From: Jacaranda mimosifolia | Lineage: Eukaryota > Streptophyta > Magnoliopsida > Lamiales > Bignoniaceae | Direction of reading: 5' to 3' | Assembly (NCBI GenBank): GCA_018894105.1 | Contig: CM032119.1 | Location: 16,881,246 to 16,945,245, forward strand | DNA: 64,000 nt | Part shown: piece by piece, positions 22,615 to 40,828 of the stretch | Layout of the letters: each line of letters opens with the position of its first letter | How positions within the stretch are numbered: the first letter of the stretch is position 1 | Position numbers and translations under genes: made by a program | Notes under the pieces: generated by a model | Database searches by the model: none | What the model was told of the DNA's origin: nothing | What the model saw: only the letters and a program-made list of their open reading frames with translations

Positions 22615-23055
22615 TCATACATATAATATCTTAATTAAGACTGCGAGTAGGAGTATCAAAACAAGCAACAAAATACATAAATAGCAACCACATAAGGGCA
22701 ATAACAACATAGGCCCCGTAGGATATGGTAGATGCGGTGAGGTATGATGATCAGTGCGCACAAAGCTATGCTCATCGCAGGGTGGGTCATCCATCGAGGC
22801 AACACCAAAAGAACCACATGTGGATGTAGAGGTGCTATAAGTACCATGGGATGAGACAGCACCGAAAGCCAAAAGCTGCCTATACATACCTGCTACCTGC
22901 CCACTTACACTGTCTACCCATATGAAGCATCGTGGCTGCTCAACCCCAATTGGGCATCTAAAAAAATAACGTCCGTAGTTCAACTCTATCCTGGCCAACA
23001 GGACTTGCATGGGTTCAGCACTACATGCACACATGGGAGGATCGAACCTACTCAT
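22615..23055 (-). CDS. Intact small GRF-type zinc finger protein with C-terminal membrane anchor
   Basis: Uninterrupted 146-codon ORF, Met at 23055. The GRF zinc finger is at residues 9-48: C9-x-C11, the G28-R29-Y-F motif, C34, and C43 followed by FIWVD. After a Ser/Thr-rich linker with possible low-complexity HHTSPHLPYP comes a strongly hydrophobic C-terminus, about residues 118-143 (CILLLVLILLLAVLIKIL), with a single Lys: one predicted membrane helix near the end, as in tail-anchored proteins. It is the third GRF gene in the window and the only unbroken one. Its neighbours, a Harbinger-type nuclease and Myb/SANT-like frames on the same strand, are full of stops. The usual NPGRRF-like core is reduced to NYGRYF and the PP-CPRAT segment is missing, so it belongs to a divergent subgroup. 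Function unknown. Confidence 0.65.
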   Translation of the reverse strand: MSRFDPPMCACSAEPMQVLLARIELNYGRYFFRCPIGVEQPRCFIWVDSVSGQVAGMYRQLLAFGAVSSHGTYSTSTSTCGSFGVASMDDPPCDEHSFVRTDHHTSPHLPYPTGPMLLLPLCGCYLCILLLVLILLLAVLIKILYV

Positions 23056-23435
23056 CCTTCAACCAAATCATAACAAATATCTCATTACATAAATTATAGA
23101 AAAAAAAATTTGTCATGTTACAGTGCGACTAGAAAGTTATAATTAATACACATTTAACACGTAATGAAACTTACAAATATTCAGACATCCGATATGAGCA
23201 TGTGGCAACAATAACATTCAATACAAAAGTGATGAAAAGTAGTTCTAAAATAAGATACATGCAGCAACAAAAATAGGTGGGATCAAGAATTCAATATAAA
23301 CTCATCGATGCCTCTCGGCCTACATTCTTTCTGCTAGGGCATCCCGAAACACAGACTGTGCATGTATCTCCTGCTGGCTCGAGTGACCACGGTGGTAGAA
23401 GGTCTCCCAGTCGAGATCAAGTTCTAGGTCTATGT

Positions 23436-24159
23436 TGCGAAAATATTATCATCCTGATAAAACTTACGGATAAAATTATGCACCATATAACATGCAATGA
23501 TAATATTAGTCTATCGGGAGACCATGTAGTTCGACATACCCCCAATATGTTATGTTGGATAAATTAATGGGATGATACTATACTAAGTTTAGCCATTATA
23601 AATTCCATACCTAACAATACGGGAAGAAGTCGGCATTCGACTAAACTTAACTTGGCACCTTATTAAAGTTTAGGGGAGTTATCAGCTCAGGTGCTAAAAT
23701 ATTAAGTGCCCTAATTACACGACAAATATGACGAATAACCGTCTCCAAAGAGTGTTGAAAATGTTACATGGTATTCTACTATCTCTAATGTCCGACAACT
23801 GTCTGCATAAACATTGCAAGCTCCTCAGTAGGTGCAACCCGATACTGTTGCGTTTGAGGTAAAAGCCCACGGCTAGTTAATTTATCGACTAATCTCATGA
23901 AAGTGGGCTTCGTCATGCACAGGTTATCGTTCAATTACTCAGGATGGCCATCCATTATCTCTCCAACCCAATCCACCCTACGGTGCATAGATCTATTGTA
24001 TGGCATTCTATCAATGTATAAATTAGGCAACAATACATCTGTGATGAGCAATACATCGTTAGCTCCCTCAAATACATCACTACAGGGCATGCCAGGTGAT
24101 CCTTTGTTGTACTCTAACTCATCATCATGTGGTGGCATCGAGCTTGATCCACTAGCCAT
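23436..24159 (-). pseudogene. PIF/Harbinger nuclease with catalytic core deleted
   Basis: Open from Met at 24159 (MASGSSSMPPHDDELEYNKG) to VDWVGEIMDGHPE, then a stop. It then reads LCMTKPTFMRLVDKLTSRG, VAPTEELAMFMQTVVGH, FQHSLETVIRHI and VIRALNILAPELITP, ending with NADFFPYC at about 23617. This is the N-terminal half of a Harbinger-type transposase. The next recognisable piece, NIIIACYMVHNFIRKFYQDD (about 23440-23505), is the enzyme's C-terminal end. Only about 110 bp separate the two where the DDE triad (G-x-DGTH onward) should lie, so all catalytic residues are missing. Internally deleted copies of this kind are typical of non-autonomous derivatives. Confidence 0.85.
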
Positions 24160-24404
24160 CCTTTATCAAAAGAATACAATCATGATACACAATGTGCTGA
24201 AAGTTGATACAATATCAATGCATAGGCATGTCATCAAAGAGAATTATCAGTAAGAAATAACATGTTCATAAGACAAATTACCAACAAGTTTGTACAAACC
24301 AAGGCATTAATTCAAGTAAATAGACAAATACACAATAGACAAATAAGCAACATAAGTAAGGTACATAGACATGATTGAAGGTGGACTAGGGAAAGTGGTT
24401 GTGC

Positions 24405-25401
24405 ATCTAATTTCCTAGTGACTCAACCCAGAGTCGCCTCTCTCTATCATCAAGCTGAAGGAAAAAGGATCTCATTGTGGCACTCTGAAGAGCATTTATA
24501 GCCCTTTCAAACAAGTGGTCTGGTAGGCCCTCAATGCGATGCAATGCATCGACACACTCGGCAATTAAGGTGTGGGCTTTACGCTCAATCCTCTCGAACT
24601 TCGCATCATCATGCCATCCCATTTGTTTAGGATATCCTCCAATCGATCTTATTTTTCCCTAGCATTGAACTTCCTTTCTTTGCCCCTCTTCCTGCTTAAG
24701 GAACCCTCCGATTAATATCGGCTATGTCTGTGAAGTCATCATGTGATGAAACTGATCGTTTGGACCCCACCAGTACTGCCTCCAGTTACATTATTGCTCC
24801 CACTAGGATTACTATCTATGGCTAGATGGGACTGAGTGGATGACCTTGCACAGGAACCTATGGCAACATTCTTTGAGAACATCTCCATACAATAATCGTA
24901 ACATGGTAAGACATGCTCCATCAACGACGCATGGTCCGGGTGTTCCTATCAAACCACATAAAGCAACATTAAACTAGTTATTGATAAAACCCGACAAAAT
25001 TAAGATCATAAATATACTGAGAGCCAGTGGGCGATGCAATCATCATTCCCTGTGATCATGTTTCAATCGTAATCCCAACCATAACATGTACCATTCGTTA
25101 TCAAGGAATGAAACATACGCCACAATGAACGGAGTCTATTCCATTTTTGCTTCAGCTGCTACACATTGTACATATAGATAGGTTGTAGCTCCACATTCAT
25201 CTTGTGACAAATCTTATTCCATGTGTACATTGAGAACATAGTGGAGAGAAGTTGACCAGCTTGGTATTCATAATAAGCAAACTCGATTAACAATTTTTCA
25301 ATAGCGAATGGCCATCGCATGTATCCCAACCTAATACCTCCGGATTAGGTACTATATGATGCGTCATCTCCATATAATTGGTTTTGACCGTAAGGATCCA
25401 T
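24405..25401 (-). pseudogene. Myb/SANT-like ORF1 of PIF/Harbinger type
   Basis: From ATG at 25401 (MDPYGQNQLYGDDASYST) the frame passes a stop, then reads AIEKLLIEFAYYEYQAGQLL, TWNKICHKMN, QLKQKWNRLRSLWRMFHSLI and GWDYD: the Myb_DNA-bind_3 domain. A probable intron ends at TTGATAG (about 24950). The next exon reads HPDHASLMEHVLPCYDYCME and a Ser/Asn/Gly-rich linker (24924-24739). After a frameshift a conserved C-terminal helix region follows (24622-24407: MGWHDDAKFERIERKAHTLI ... RSFFLQLDDRERRLWVES). At least two stops and one shift break it. It sits directly upstream of the nuclease on the same strand, the usual two-gene layout of PIF/Harbinger elements. Confidence 0.75.
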
Positions 25402-25679
25402 CTATTGATGAGTTTATTGTATGACGTGCCCATAAATATTATAGTTATAGGAAAATGTGGTCAATGTTTAAACAATTATATGACATCTAGATCAAGAGAA
25501 AGTGCAAGATAATATGACTAAAGCCAATATACAAAAAAGGCATGGGTACAATCTACCATATAATAAAGTGAACGAATAAAAGAAGTTAAGGTAAGTTGTG
25601 ATTCAATATAAACATGATGAAATACAAATTATATGAAGCAAGAGAAACACATATAAGATCAATCTCCTACTGGGAAATT

Positions 25680-27030
25680 TTCTAACAACTCTAGAAAAAA
25701 AGTGCATTTTTAATCTTTAAAACCCATTAAAATATTTTCCATGCTCTAATACCGAATTCTAAGTATGTTAATTAAGGAAGACCCATCTACTAATTCTTTA
25801 TCTCAGTATCTCTTAATTTACTAAATTCTTTAAAATGTCCTTAACCCATGTCAAATAGGGAAGAACTAAAATAGTTTTTTTTAAATTAATTTTTTTCATA
25901 ATTCATTTATTTTATTTACCATCTGAAGTTATTTTTAGATTACTAACTCAAACTTTTCAATGAATTATATTGTAGATTTATAAATAATATATATATATAT
26001 ATGAGTCAATGTATATTTTTTATATATATAAATAATATATAAATTGTTTATAACATATTAGTATACGTTTTTTTTTGTACTTATATTGTTTATTACATAT
26101 ATGTTTATTATATTTTGTAATAACAATTTTTATTACATTATTTAATATAATTTTTATTATATTCGGTTATTATAGTTTTATTAAAAAATATATATTTAAA
26201 TGAAATAATTATATAATTTTATTATATTATTTTACTATATATTTCTTAATTTATACACATATATACATATAAATATCTTTTATACATATAAATAATAATA
26301 TTTAATTAAATTATACATTTTTCCTTATATTTTTATTATATTTTTCATTACATTATCATATTAAATTTTATTATTATATACATTTTATTATATTTTCTGG
26401 ATTTTATTGTTATATATTTTTATATGTTAAATTTAGAAATTTCATTTATATATATATAAGATATAAATTGTTTATAATATATTAGTATATTTTTTTTCAT
26501 ATATTTTTTATTAAATATATTTTTATTATATTTTTTAATAACATCTTTATTAAATTATTTAATATAATTTTTATTATATTCAGTTATTATGTTTTCCTAA
26601 AATATATATTATTAAATGAAATAATTATATATTTTTATTATATTATTTTAATATATATTTATTTAAATTATATATTTTTCCTTATATTTATTATATTTTT
26701 CATTACATTATTGAATGAAATTTTATTATTATATATTCTTTATATATTTTATTCTTATATATTTTTATATGTTAAACTTAGAAATTTTATATTTATATAT
26801 AAATATTATATATTTTATATTATATATATAAATAGTATACTTTTTACTATATTCTTTTATATTTTATGTTTTTTAGTGTATTTTTATATTACTTTTTTTA
26901 ATAATTATATATATATATATATGTTACATAAGAATGTCTCTTCAATTCTAAATGAAGTCAACTACACAACAAGACTTACACAATATAGGTTATTTTCAAA
27001 AGTTACATGAGAATGTGTAACACATAAATT
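25680..27030. repeat. AT-rich block with a duplicated segment of about 430 bp
   Basis: Over 85 percent A+T by eye. The string ATAAATTGTTTATAA-ATATTAGTATA starts near 26037 and again near 26463. About 130 bp after each start both copies continue through TTTAATATAATTTTTATTATATTC and GTTATTAT. A weaker third start is seen near 26820. No gene. Confidence 0.65.
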
Positions 27031-30000
27031 TCTAATTTTTACTACAAAGAGAAATATAATTAGCTAATATTGATGACTAAGAAACAATATAATGTGAGAT
27101 GTTCACGCGTAACTTTAGCCGAATATTGAGTTAAAGTTCAAAGCTCAAATTTTTGGAAGCAAGACTTTGAAAAACATATTAGCTTGAGTAAAAAAAAATT
27201 CATCATATGGGTAATTGTATATATCAATTTATTTGAAGGCAGTTTTTGTAAGGGAGCCAAACTTATATTAACAATTTTTTTTGTCCCCTTTTTCCCAAGA
27301 AATAGTTAACTACAGATCATCTAAGTGCATTAATCTTTTCTAATCAAAGTAAATGTCATTTGTATGAATCCTAATAAAATGCATAAAATTGTGAATGTAA
27401 TGGGAAGGTATAAATTATCTACCTAGCGGTAAGCCTAATTAAAATACATAATACACCATATGTTTAATTGACTCCCTCCCTAATTGGGGGTTTAATTGAT
27501 TGATGTGTCCAACTAATTGCAATTGCAACATATATTCTTAATTCACATTATATTTACCACTATCAAGTCATTACTTTATTAAATGAAATCTAAATTAACA
27601 TATGAACTGAATTACATATCAAATGGAGAAAATAAATCGACAAATGCCATGGTAACAATTTCATTATAAACTGAAGAATGTACTTCATTTTAATACAATA
27701 AAAAGCCATATTGTCTATATACAAAAATTCATGAAAATCTGACGAAATAATTAAGAGCCACCACCATTCTATGTGTTTCAGTCCTTTTTATACAAAGGAA
27801 AACATTGCCGACTCTAGGAACACCTAATATATGTAGTTGGCTCCAAAAAATGTTGATCAACAACACATGAGGGTGTTTAAAAACCAAGCTAAAAAATATG
27901 CTTATTTGGACATCACCACGATAAAAAATGTGAGATGGACACTTTAGGGACCACACCAACATAAAATGATGTGATCCACATAAAAAGCCCCATCTCTTTT
28001 TTAGGTTCACTCCCATCCACCCCAAAATAAAATTTGACCATGACATGGATTGTAATATTCATACCAAAAAACCCAAAAAATAAACAAAAAATAAAGAAGA
28101 GACCCACTGACATGATGATATGTGCCAACCAATAGGCATACAGAAGGAAATAGAAACGAGCACAGTTAACAGGGGGTACTATGGTTGTCGCTCAATTTAT
28201 TTGACAAAGGAGACATCCGATCTGTGTTTCACAAAAACATCCTACACAGCAAGACTAAACTAAATTAACTGTTTCAGATTAACAGCTTCAACAATATTTG
28301 ACTCAAATAACAGGCATTGTACAAATGTCCCTTGAAGTATGATCTAAACTTCTCAAACATAGGAACTGGGCTGCCTAAAAGGATAAGGACGCTAATGACT
28401 ATAACAGGAAAAGGGAGTGACAACCTATTTGACACAACAGTAGAAGAATAAAGGGGGAGACAACCAACTGGACAAGAAGAATACTGAGACAACAGATAGC
28501 AATTTGCCCAAGGAGAAAAAATTATTTGGACAGAACCCATACACAGATGGTTGGTAACCATCTTGGGTTAAGCAATGGAAGATCATTACTTGCAATTTTC
28601 ACTAACAGGTAGTGAAACATCCCAACAATTCATTCCAATTTTCAAACATAAGGTCTCATCATGGAGGAATGACTTAGTTCTCCATTTTTTGCATGGGGAA
28701 ACACCAAGCATGGTGCTACCATATGTACAGGGTCCAATTTGGCAAATCATAGTAAGCGACATAACAAGTACCACTGATTCAAATAGCATGTAATCAACAA
28801 CCTCAACACCACATAACAACACACAAAGCATATTATTCAAAGCAAGGCCACACCTATTTATATCAATATACCAAACATGTTCACATGAAATATAACTAAC
28901 TAGACAATCATAACTTCACAAAGGAGAAAGCATAGAACATCATAACAATAACTTATTGACGAGCTACAGCAAGTTAGGGTTGGGGATACTACAGTAGGGG
29001 GGAAACACTCTTTGAAGTGGTATTGGAGATGGAGAAGTTGTCACCGAAAGCACTTTAAGAAGTTGTTGTTTAGAAGTGGAAATATTAACTTGGGAGAATT
29101 CTATGTGCAAAGAAGTCTTCAATCAGACATTTGAGGGTGTGTATATATAGTGAATGGAATTATCTGCTGTGTTTGAAATATTTATGTTGAATCAAGGTGA
29201 CTACTAAGGAATTACTTGGACACCGGAGTGATAACGAACATATTTTCTGAGGCAGAGGCAACATTTGGGAGCATACTTTGTTGCTCATGTGCTTTTAGTA
29301 AGTGTGGGAGTGTGTAACTTAATGAGGGAGGAAGATGTGTTTTTAAAAAATGGTGAGATGAATCTCTTAATAATAAAAATCTACAAAAAGAGGCCTTATG
29401 GAATAGTATGACGATATGACTACTCCAACAAACACACATGGAATGCAGAATCTCAAGAAATAAAATAGTCATGCCCTCATTCTGTCGAAATCCAGAATCA
29501 CCAACAAATAAATTGCAGGCTCAGTAAACATGATATGCCATACGATGAGTTCAGCCAAAGAAGATCAACCAAAATCTTTTGTGCAGGCAACCTCATAAAT
29601 AGGTTACAAGAAAACAAATTGCAGGAATAGTCATGTACGAGCAATGTTTGCTTAAGTCTACAATAAATCCAACCATTTGATACAAATTAAACACATAGTA
29701 AGGAAAAATATGGAAATAACATAAAGATTAATTAGCACCAGAAATCAAAAAGCTTAAATCCAAAACATACATTGCCTCTATCACTGTTTCTGACAACCTA
29801 AACACAAGTCATAATCACAACCCACATATCACAGCCACAAAACATACAAAAAAATGCAAATATGAAAAGTCTTAATCAGAAGTTAATTTGAAAATGGCAA
29901 AACTCCACAAACCCATATCCATAACACCAAAATACGATATCAAACGCCAAGAACCATTCCACAACCTAGATTAGGGATGTTAGTTTGGCCAAGAAAATCC

Positions 30001-30280
30001 AAATCAATGAAGAACAAAGCAATAATCAGGAACATAACAACAAATAACGAACCAAAATCATTTTCAAGCCCCAATCTCCCTTCCCAAACACCGTATCACA
30101 ATCATTTGCAACCACAAAACCAACAAACATATAGCAAAATAGAAAGCATAAAATGCACGACGTGAGACCCACACACGAGGTGGGCAAATCAACTACACAG
30201 TACTGAAATAAAACCGAAACACCCTTCCAAAAACAAAATTGGGCAACGTTCTCAAAAAATCACCCAGTACAACTCAGGAC
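27031..30280. other. Intergenic, unassigned
   Basis: Several ORFs of 70-105 codons occur on both strands (for example 27729-28046 and 28274-28561 minus, 28575-28793 plus). None shows a domain, conserved motif or coding-like composition I can recognise. The segment 27930-28130 has the look of a dispersed transposon-derived repeat, but no termini were seen. Confidence 0.4.
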
Positions 30281-30284
30281 TTAC

Positions 30285-30378
30285 CACCACAAAGGGGTGC
30301 AAGTCCAAAAACACCGCGTCTTGCACAAATTAGTTGTGCAATAAGTTGATTAGGAAACCTTAGATATGCCATCTCATC
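30285..30378 (-). other. Possible orphan exon
   Basis: On the minus strand an acceptor (TATTTCAG) and a strong donor (GTAAGTCC) bracket 94 bases. They are open in one frame reading DEMAYLRFPNQLIAQLICAR followed by RGVFGLAPLCGG. A CT-rich leader-like stretch lies upstream on the same strand at about 30600-30740. The peptide is not recognised. This may be a leftover exon of a decayed gene or of a captured fragment. Confidence 0.25.
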
Positions 30379-30796
30379 CTGAAATAATAGTTCACCTCTT
30401 TTCCGATATTATGCACGGATCAAGACATCTAAAAACAACCACAGTATGGAACCAAGAAACCCATCCGTGCTCAGTTTTCCAAAACAATTTCCCATCGATT
30501 TAATGCGGGATCCTGTTTTGGATGCACTCATTTGGGTTTTCTCATAAAAAAAATTGCCAGAAGTTGATGTTTTCAGTGACATAAATGGAGATGGGGAAGA
30601 TGGAGAGAGAGAAAGGGGAGAGGGAGGAGAATGCGAGAGAGATAGAGAGAAGAGTAGTGTATAGAATGGTGTAAGTTTGTAACTGTCAAGAATGTTGGAG
30701 AATGCAAAATGAAGGGGGATTAGAGTGATTAAGGTGAAGGGTTAGCGAGTTTTTGGGGGGAAAATGTGTACTATTTGGGGGAGAAAATGCCCACAT

Positions 30797-30848
30797 GTTT
30801 GGACATGTTCTCCCGGAACAAAATTGTTCCAGGAGAACGCATCCAAAC
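30797..30848. repeat. Inverted repeat / hairpin
   Basis: GTTTGGACATGTTCTCCCGG pairs with CCAGGAGAACGCATCCAAAC across the centre AACAAAATTGTT. Arms are 25 bp with 4 mismatches. The outer part ends GCATCCAAACAAAGCC, which resembles a DNA-transposon terminus. Confidence 0.7.
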
Positions 30849-31008
30849 AAAGCCATAGTCTTTTCTTTTTAATGTAGATTCAAGATTCTAAATCATATCT
30901 TTTCTTTTTAATGTGTTGAGTGATTAATTAAACTAATGATATTGCTCTTATTCTTGTATGCGTGATGTTTAAAATTCAATTTTTTATAAATTTTTGGAGT
31001 GCGCATTA

Positions 31009-31040
<32 letters not shown>
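31009..31040. repeat. CT/AT compound microsatellite
   Basis: (CT)6 followed by (AT)10. Confidence 0.9.
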
Positions 31041-31150
31041 TCTTTTTAATGTAAAACTCACATTTATTAACTATACCCATTAGTTTATGAAAAAGATCCA
31101 TTTTGCCCTTTATTTACATTATCAAATAAACCCTCCCTCTTACCTCTAGC

Positions 31151-31926
31151 TAGGGGTGGTAATTTTCGTCATGATATGATAACAATTAACATAATACAAA
31201 TTGACACATATTGTTAGATTTGGGTTGGAGGTTATTGGTTTGAGTCAATATCAGATTAACTCGATAAGCAACACTAAAGTTATGATTTGGTTTGGATTGG
31301 GTTGTCCTCCGATAAATACGATGATTTTATTCGACAACTCACCAACCAGATACAACCCGACCTGAAATCTCAAAAAAGAAGAGGGGAAAAAAAAAAGGAA
31401 TAATTCTAGCTACCAAGTAAAAGTGCTTGGAATTTCTATATTATTGATGGTGAAAAGAAAATTGCATGGAATCTAATTATCAAATTGCTCAACGATACAA
31501 AATTTGGGATGCAAAAATATAATGTTGACTTTTCTCCAAAATTTTGGTATATATTGACTTTTCAAAATTTTTGTATAGGTTGATTCTCCTATCAAGTTTT
31601 TAGTTGAATATAAAATGTTAAAAATTTTTAAATGATAACAATAAAAAATAATTATAAGTTGAAATGAATTGAATTGTACATTATTGATGTGTTAGGGAAT
31701 CGGGTTGACCTGTTTTATTTTTGTATATGTACTGTTAATGAGTTAATGGGTTGACTTGTTTTATTTTCAAGTCGACATAAATTGACGCGCGAACTTTCAG
31801 GTTATGTTCGAGTTACAGCCATTTGATTGAGCACTTTTCACATTAAGTTCCAATTGAGCAAAATTTTGTAACATTCCACCTCCAACTCAACAAAAGACAA
31901 CCAAATACAACACAATTACCACCCTA
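31151..31926. mobile_element. hAT-like non-autonomous element
   Basis: It starts TAGGGGTGGTAATT and ends AATTACCACCCTA, an imperfect TIR (one G inserted) of the TAGGGGTGGCAA type common at hAT MITE ends. Interior words such as GGGTTGACCTGTTTTATTTT and AATGGGTTGACTTGTTTTATTTT (31703 and 31749) form a short internal duplication. I could not see a clean 8-bp TSD, so the superfamily call is tentative. Confidence 0.5.
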
Positions 31927-31980
31927 CCACCAATCCCGAGTCCTCTCCAACACCATTCCTCACCATGAAAATAAAAATGG

Positions 31981-32019
31981 CACCAATCATCTTCTTGCGG
32001 CACCAATCATCTTCTTGCT
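31981..32019. repeat. 20-bp direct duplication
   Basis: CACCAATCATCTTCTTGC occurs at 31981 and 32001. It lies downstream of the kinase gene, possibly in or near its 3' untranslated region. Confidence 0.9.
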
Positions 32020-32450
32020 CAAGAGTCCTTCAAGATAGACCTTTGAGAACATAAAGTAAAGGAACAAGTTAAAACATTGTCTTACATAGACACTAGGATG
32101 TGTATTCTGGCACCAAACATGGTCATATCCTTAATACAACATCTTCTGAGCGTACTTTACGTACTGGATTACATAAGAGTTCAGTTCCCTCTACCAATAC
32201 ATCTGTTTACATATGCAATATATTGAAGCAGGATACGCGAGGACGAGTACTTGGAGAAAATATTTTTCAGAACATAGCTGAATTTTTTAGCTTTTGCTGT
32301 TAAAACTGACCATCAATGCGACAGCCAAGCCATGACCGAGGAGGGATGTCCTAATATACCCCCGATGGGCAAAGGCTAACAAGACTTGAGTAACTGCCAT
32401 AGTTCCACAACCGGGCGGGAGATGAAACTGGAACGAGTCACGATATTCCA

Positions 32451-39203
<6,753 letters not shown>

Positions 39204-39739
39204 AATCGGTTTCTTAAGGATTGATTGAACACTCCACCAAAAAGTAGTGTTTTTTAATTTTACAATGCACCGTTTAATGTATCATAAATATCTCAACACA
39301 TCTTTAATCAAAGATCAAAATCTAAAAGTATAGCGCACACCCTTCAGATCCATCTCAAACCCATTAAAGAACATGGTATTGAAAACCCAAAAAAAGATCT
39401 TCCATAGTGGAAAAATACATAAACCAAAAATCCCCTAGTAGGAAATATAATAGCCGTTTCCAAAATGTCACCTAAAACCAAAAATAAATATATAAATCAA
39501 TATGAAAGACCAATGAGTTTGGTTTTCTTGTTAGATTGTCAGAAAAAATAAAGGAAATAAATCAATAACTAAAGAAAACCCAGAAAGAAATTCCAGATAG
39601 TTGGATACATAAGTCAACATCTAGGACTAAAAGGAGGATAGAAATAAAAAACCCTGACTTTTTTGTTCATCTGGGACAAAAAAATCGATGAGAAATATCT
39701 TATTTTCAAGTAGAAAAATGGGGAGTATTAATATATTCT

Positions 39740-39970
39740 CTATATCATGTATAACAAAATTGTGGAAATGGAAATGGAGGGTAAGGACTAAGAGATGGAG
39801 AGAGGAAAGAATCTAGCGAAACAAAATTTGCGGGGAAAATTTTGTGTATAGATTCTGAAAGGGATCCGTGTAAGCGAAGAGCAACAGGTACAAAAGGAAA
39901 AGGAGTGAGGAGCAAAATGAAACTGGGCTGATAAGCGTGCGAGGATATAGATATATATACTATATGTATA
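39740..39970 (-). promoter_or_regulatory. Probable CKL promoter and 5' leader
   Basis: On the minus strand TATATATCTATATCC (about 39943-39957) is a TATA-box candidate. It is followed by a CT-rich, non-coding leader (TTTGCTCCTCACTCCTTTTCC, then TCTTTCCTCTCTCCATCTC) as is typical of plant 5' UTRs. The distance to the ATG (over 500 bp) and the AT-rich stretch between suggest a leader intron. Inferred from composition only. Confidence 0.35.
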
Positions 39971-40822
39971 CATGTATATTTGGCTGGTGATAGTGCCAGG
40001 GAATTCCCAATGCCAGAGCAAAAATAATCGATTGCCTCTTTTGTCCTTTTAACACACAAACAGACTTTTCATAACAGGGGAATCTTTTAATTATCAAGAA
40101 TAGGAAAAAATAAAATAAAATAAAAAAAGAAGGAATTTTTGTGCCCAATCCACCAAAAAATTTGACTTGGCATTATTCATAAAAATATTAAATATTATAT
40201 AGAGAGAGATAGCAAGATACAAGTTGACAAGTTGTTTTCTTTCTTTCTATGATATTTCTTGAATTTTCTGAGAAAATTATATCAAAATCTAATTTAAATT
40301 GATGGTTTTTTCTTTTATTATTTAAATATATATATTAAAAATTTGCTAAATTTGAACTTCAATCTCACACTTTATATATGAGACAACAAATTATTTTCAC
40401 TAAAGTTAATAAAAATTCGTATTTTTTAACAAATTGGGTTAATTAGAATTACTATACAAGTTTATATTTTTGTTACTCAAATATGTAACTTTGAGGTTGT
40501 TGCAATTATCTCTCCAAATATAAATATTTAATTCTAAATTTAAAGTATGGAAGATTTTTTAAAAATTTATACGTACACATGCTCCTAGATTTACAAATGA
40601 GTTACACATGCCTCTTTTCATTATAAATTTGTATTCTTTTTTAATTTTTAAATTAATCATATGAATTACACATGCATTTTTTGGTAAAAATCAAATCAAT
40701 GACTAGTTTTGGACCAATGTAAGCATTTGAAATATAAGACTAAATCTATCACATTTGAACTTAAAGGACCCAATGCATGGATACCTAGATAAATACACGA
40801 ATAAATTTAACTTTAAACAACA
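39971..40822. other. Intergenic, no gene recognised
   Basis: AT-rich DNA between the CKL promoter and the Helitron-like repeat. The open frame at about 39745-40148 (minus) overlaps the leader and has no domain. Confidence 0.55.
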
Positions 40823-40828
40823 CATCTA

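Larger units (their letters stand above)
20816..25401 (-). mobile_element. PIF/Harbinger-derived cluster
   Basis: Four adjacent units on the minus strand, in transcription order: Myb/SANT-like ORF1, core-deleted nuclease, GRF zinc-finger ORF, and two further Myb/SANT-like remnants. I did not find convincing TIRs or a TTA duplication at the edges, so this may be a nest of two or more elements rather than one. The boundaries given are those of coding similarity only. Confidence 0.55.

Noticed and set aside
27729..28840. Several ORFs of 70-105 codons on both strands
   Set aside because: No recognisable domain, overlapping frames, and no splice or promoter context; treated as chance ORFs.
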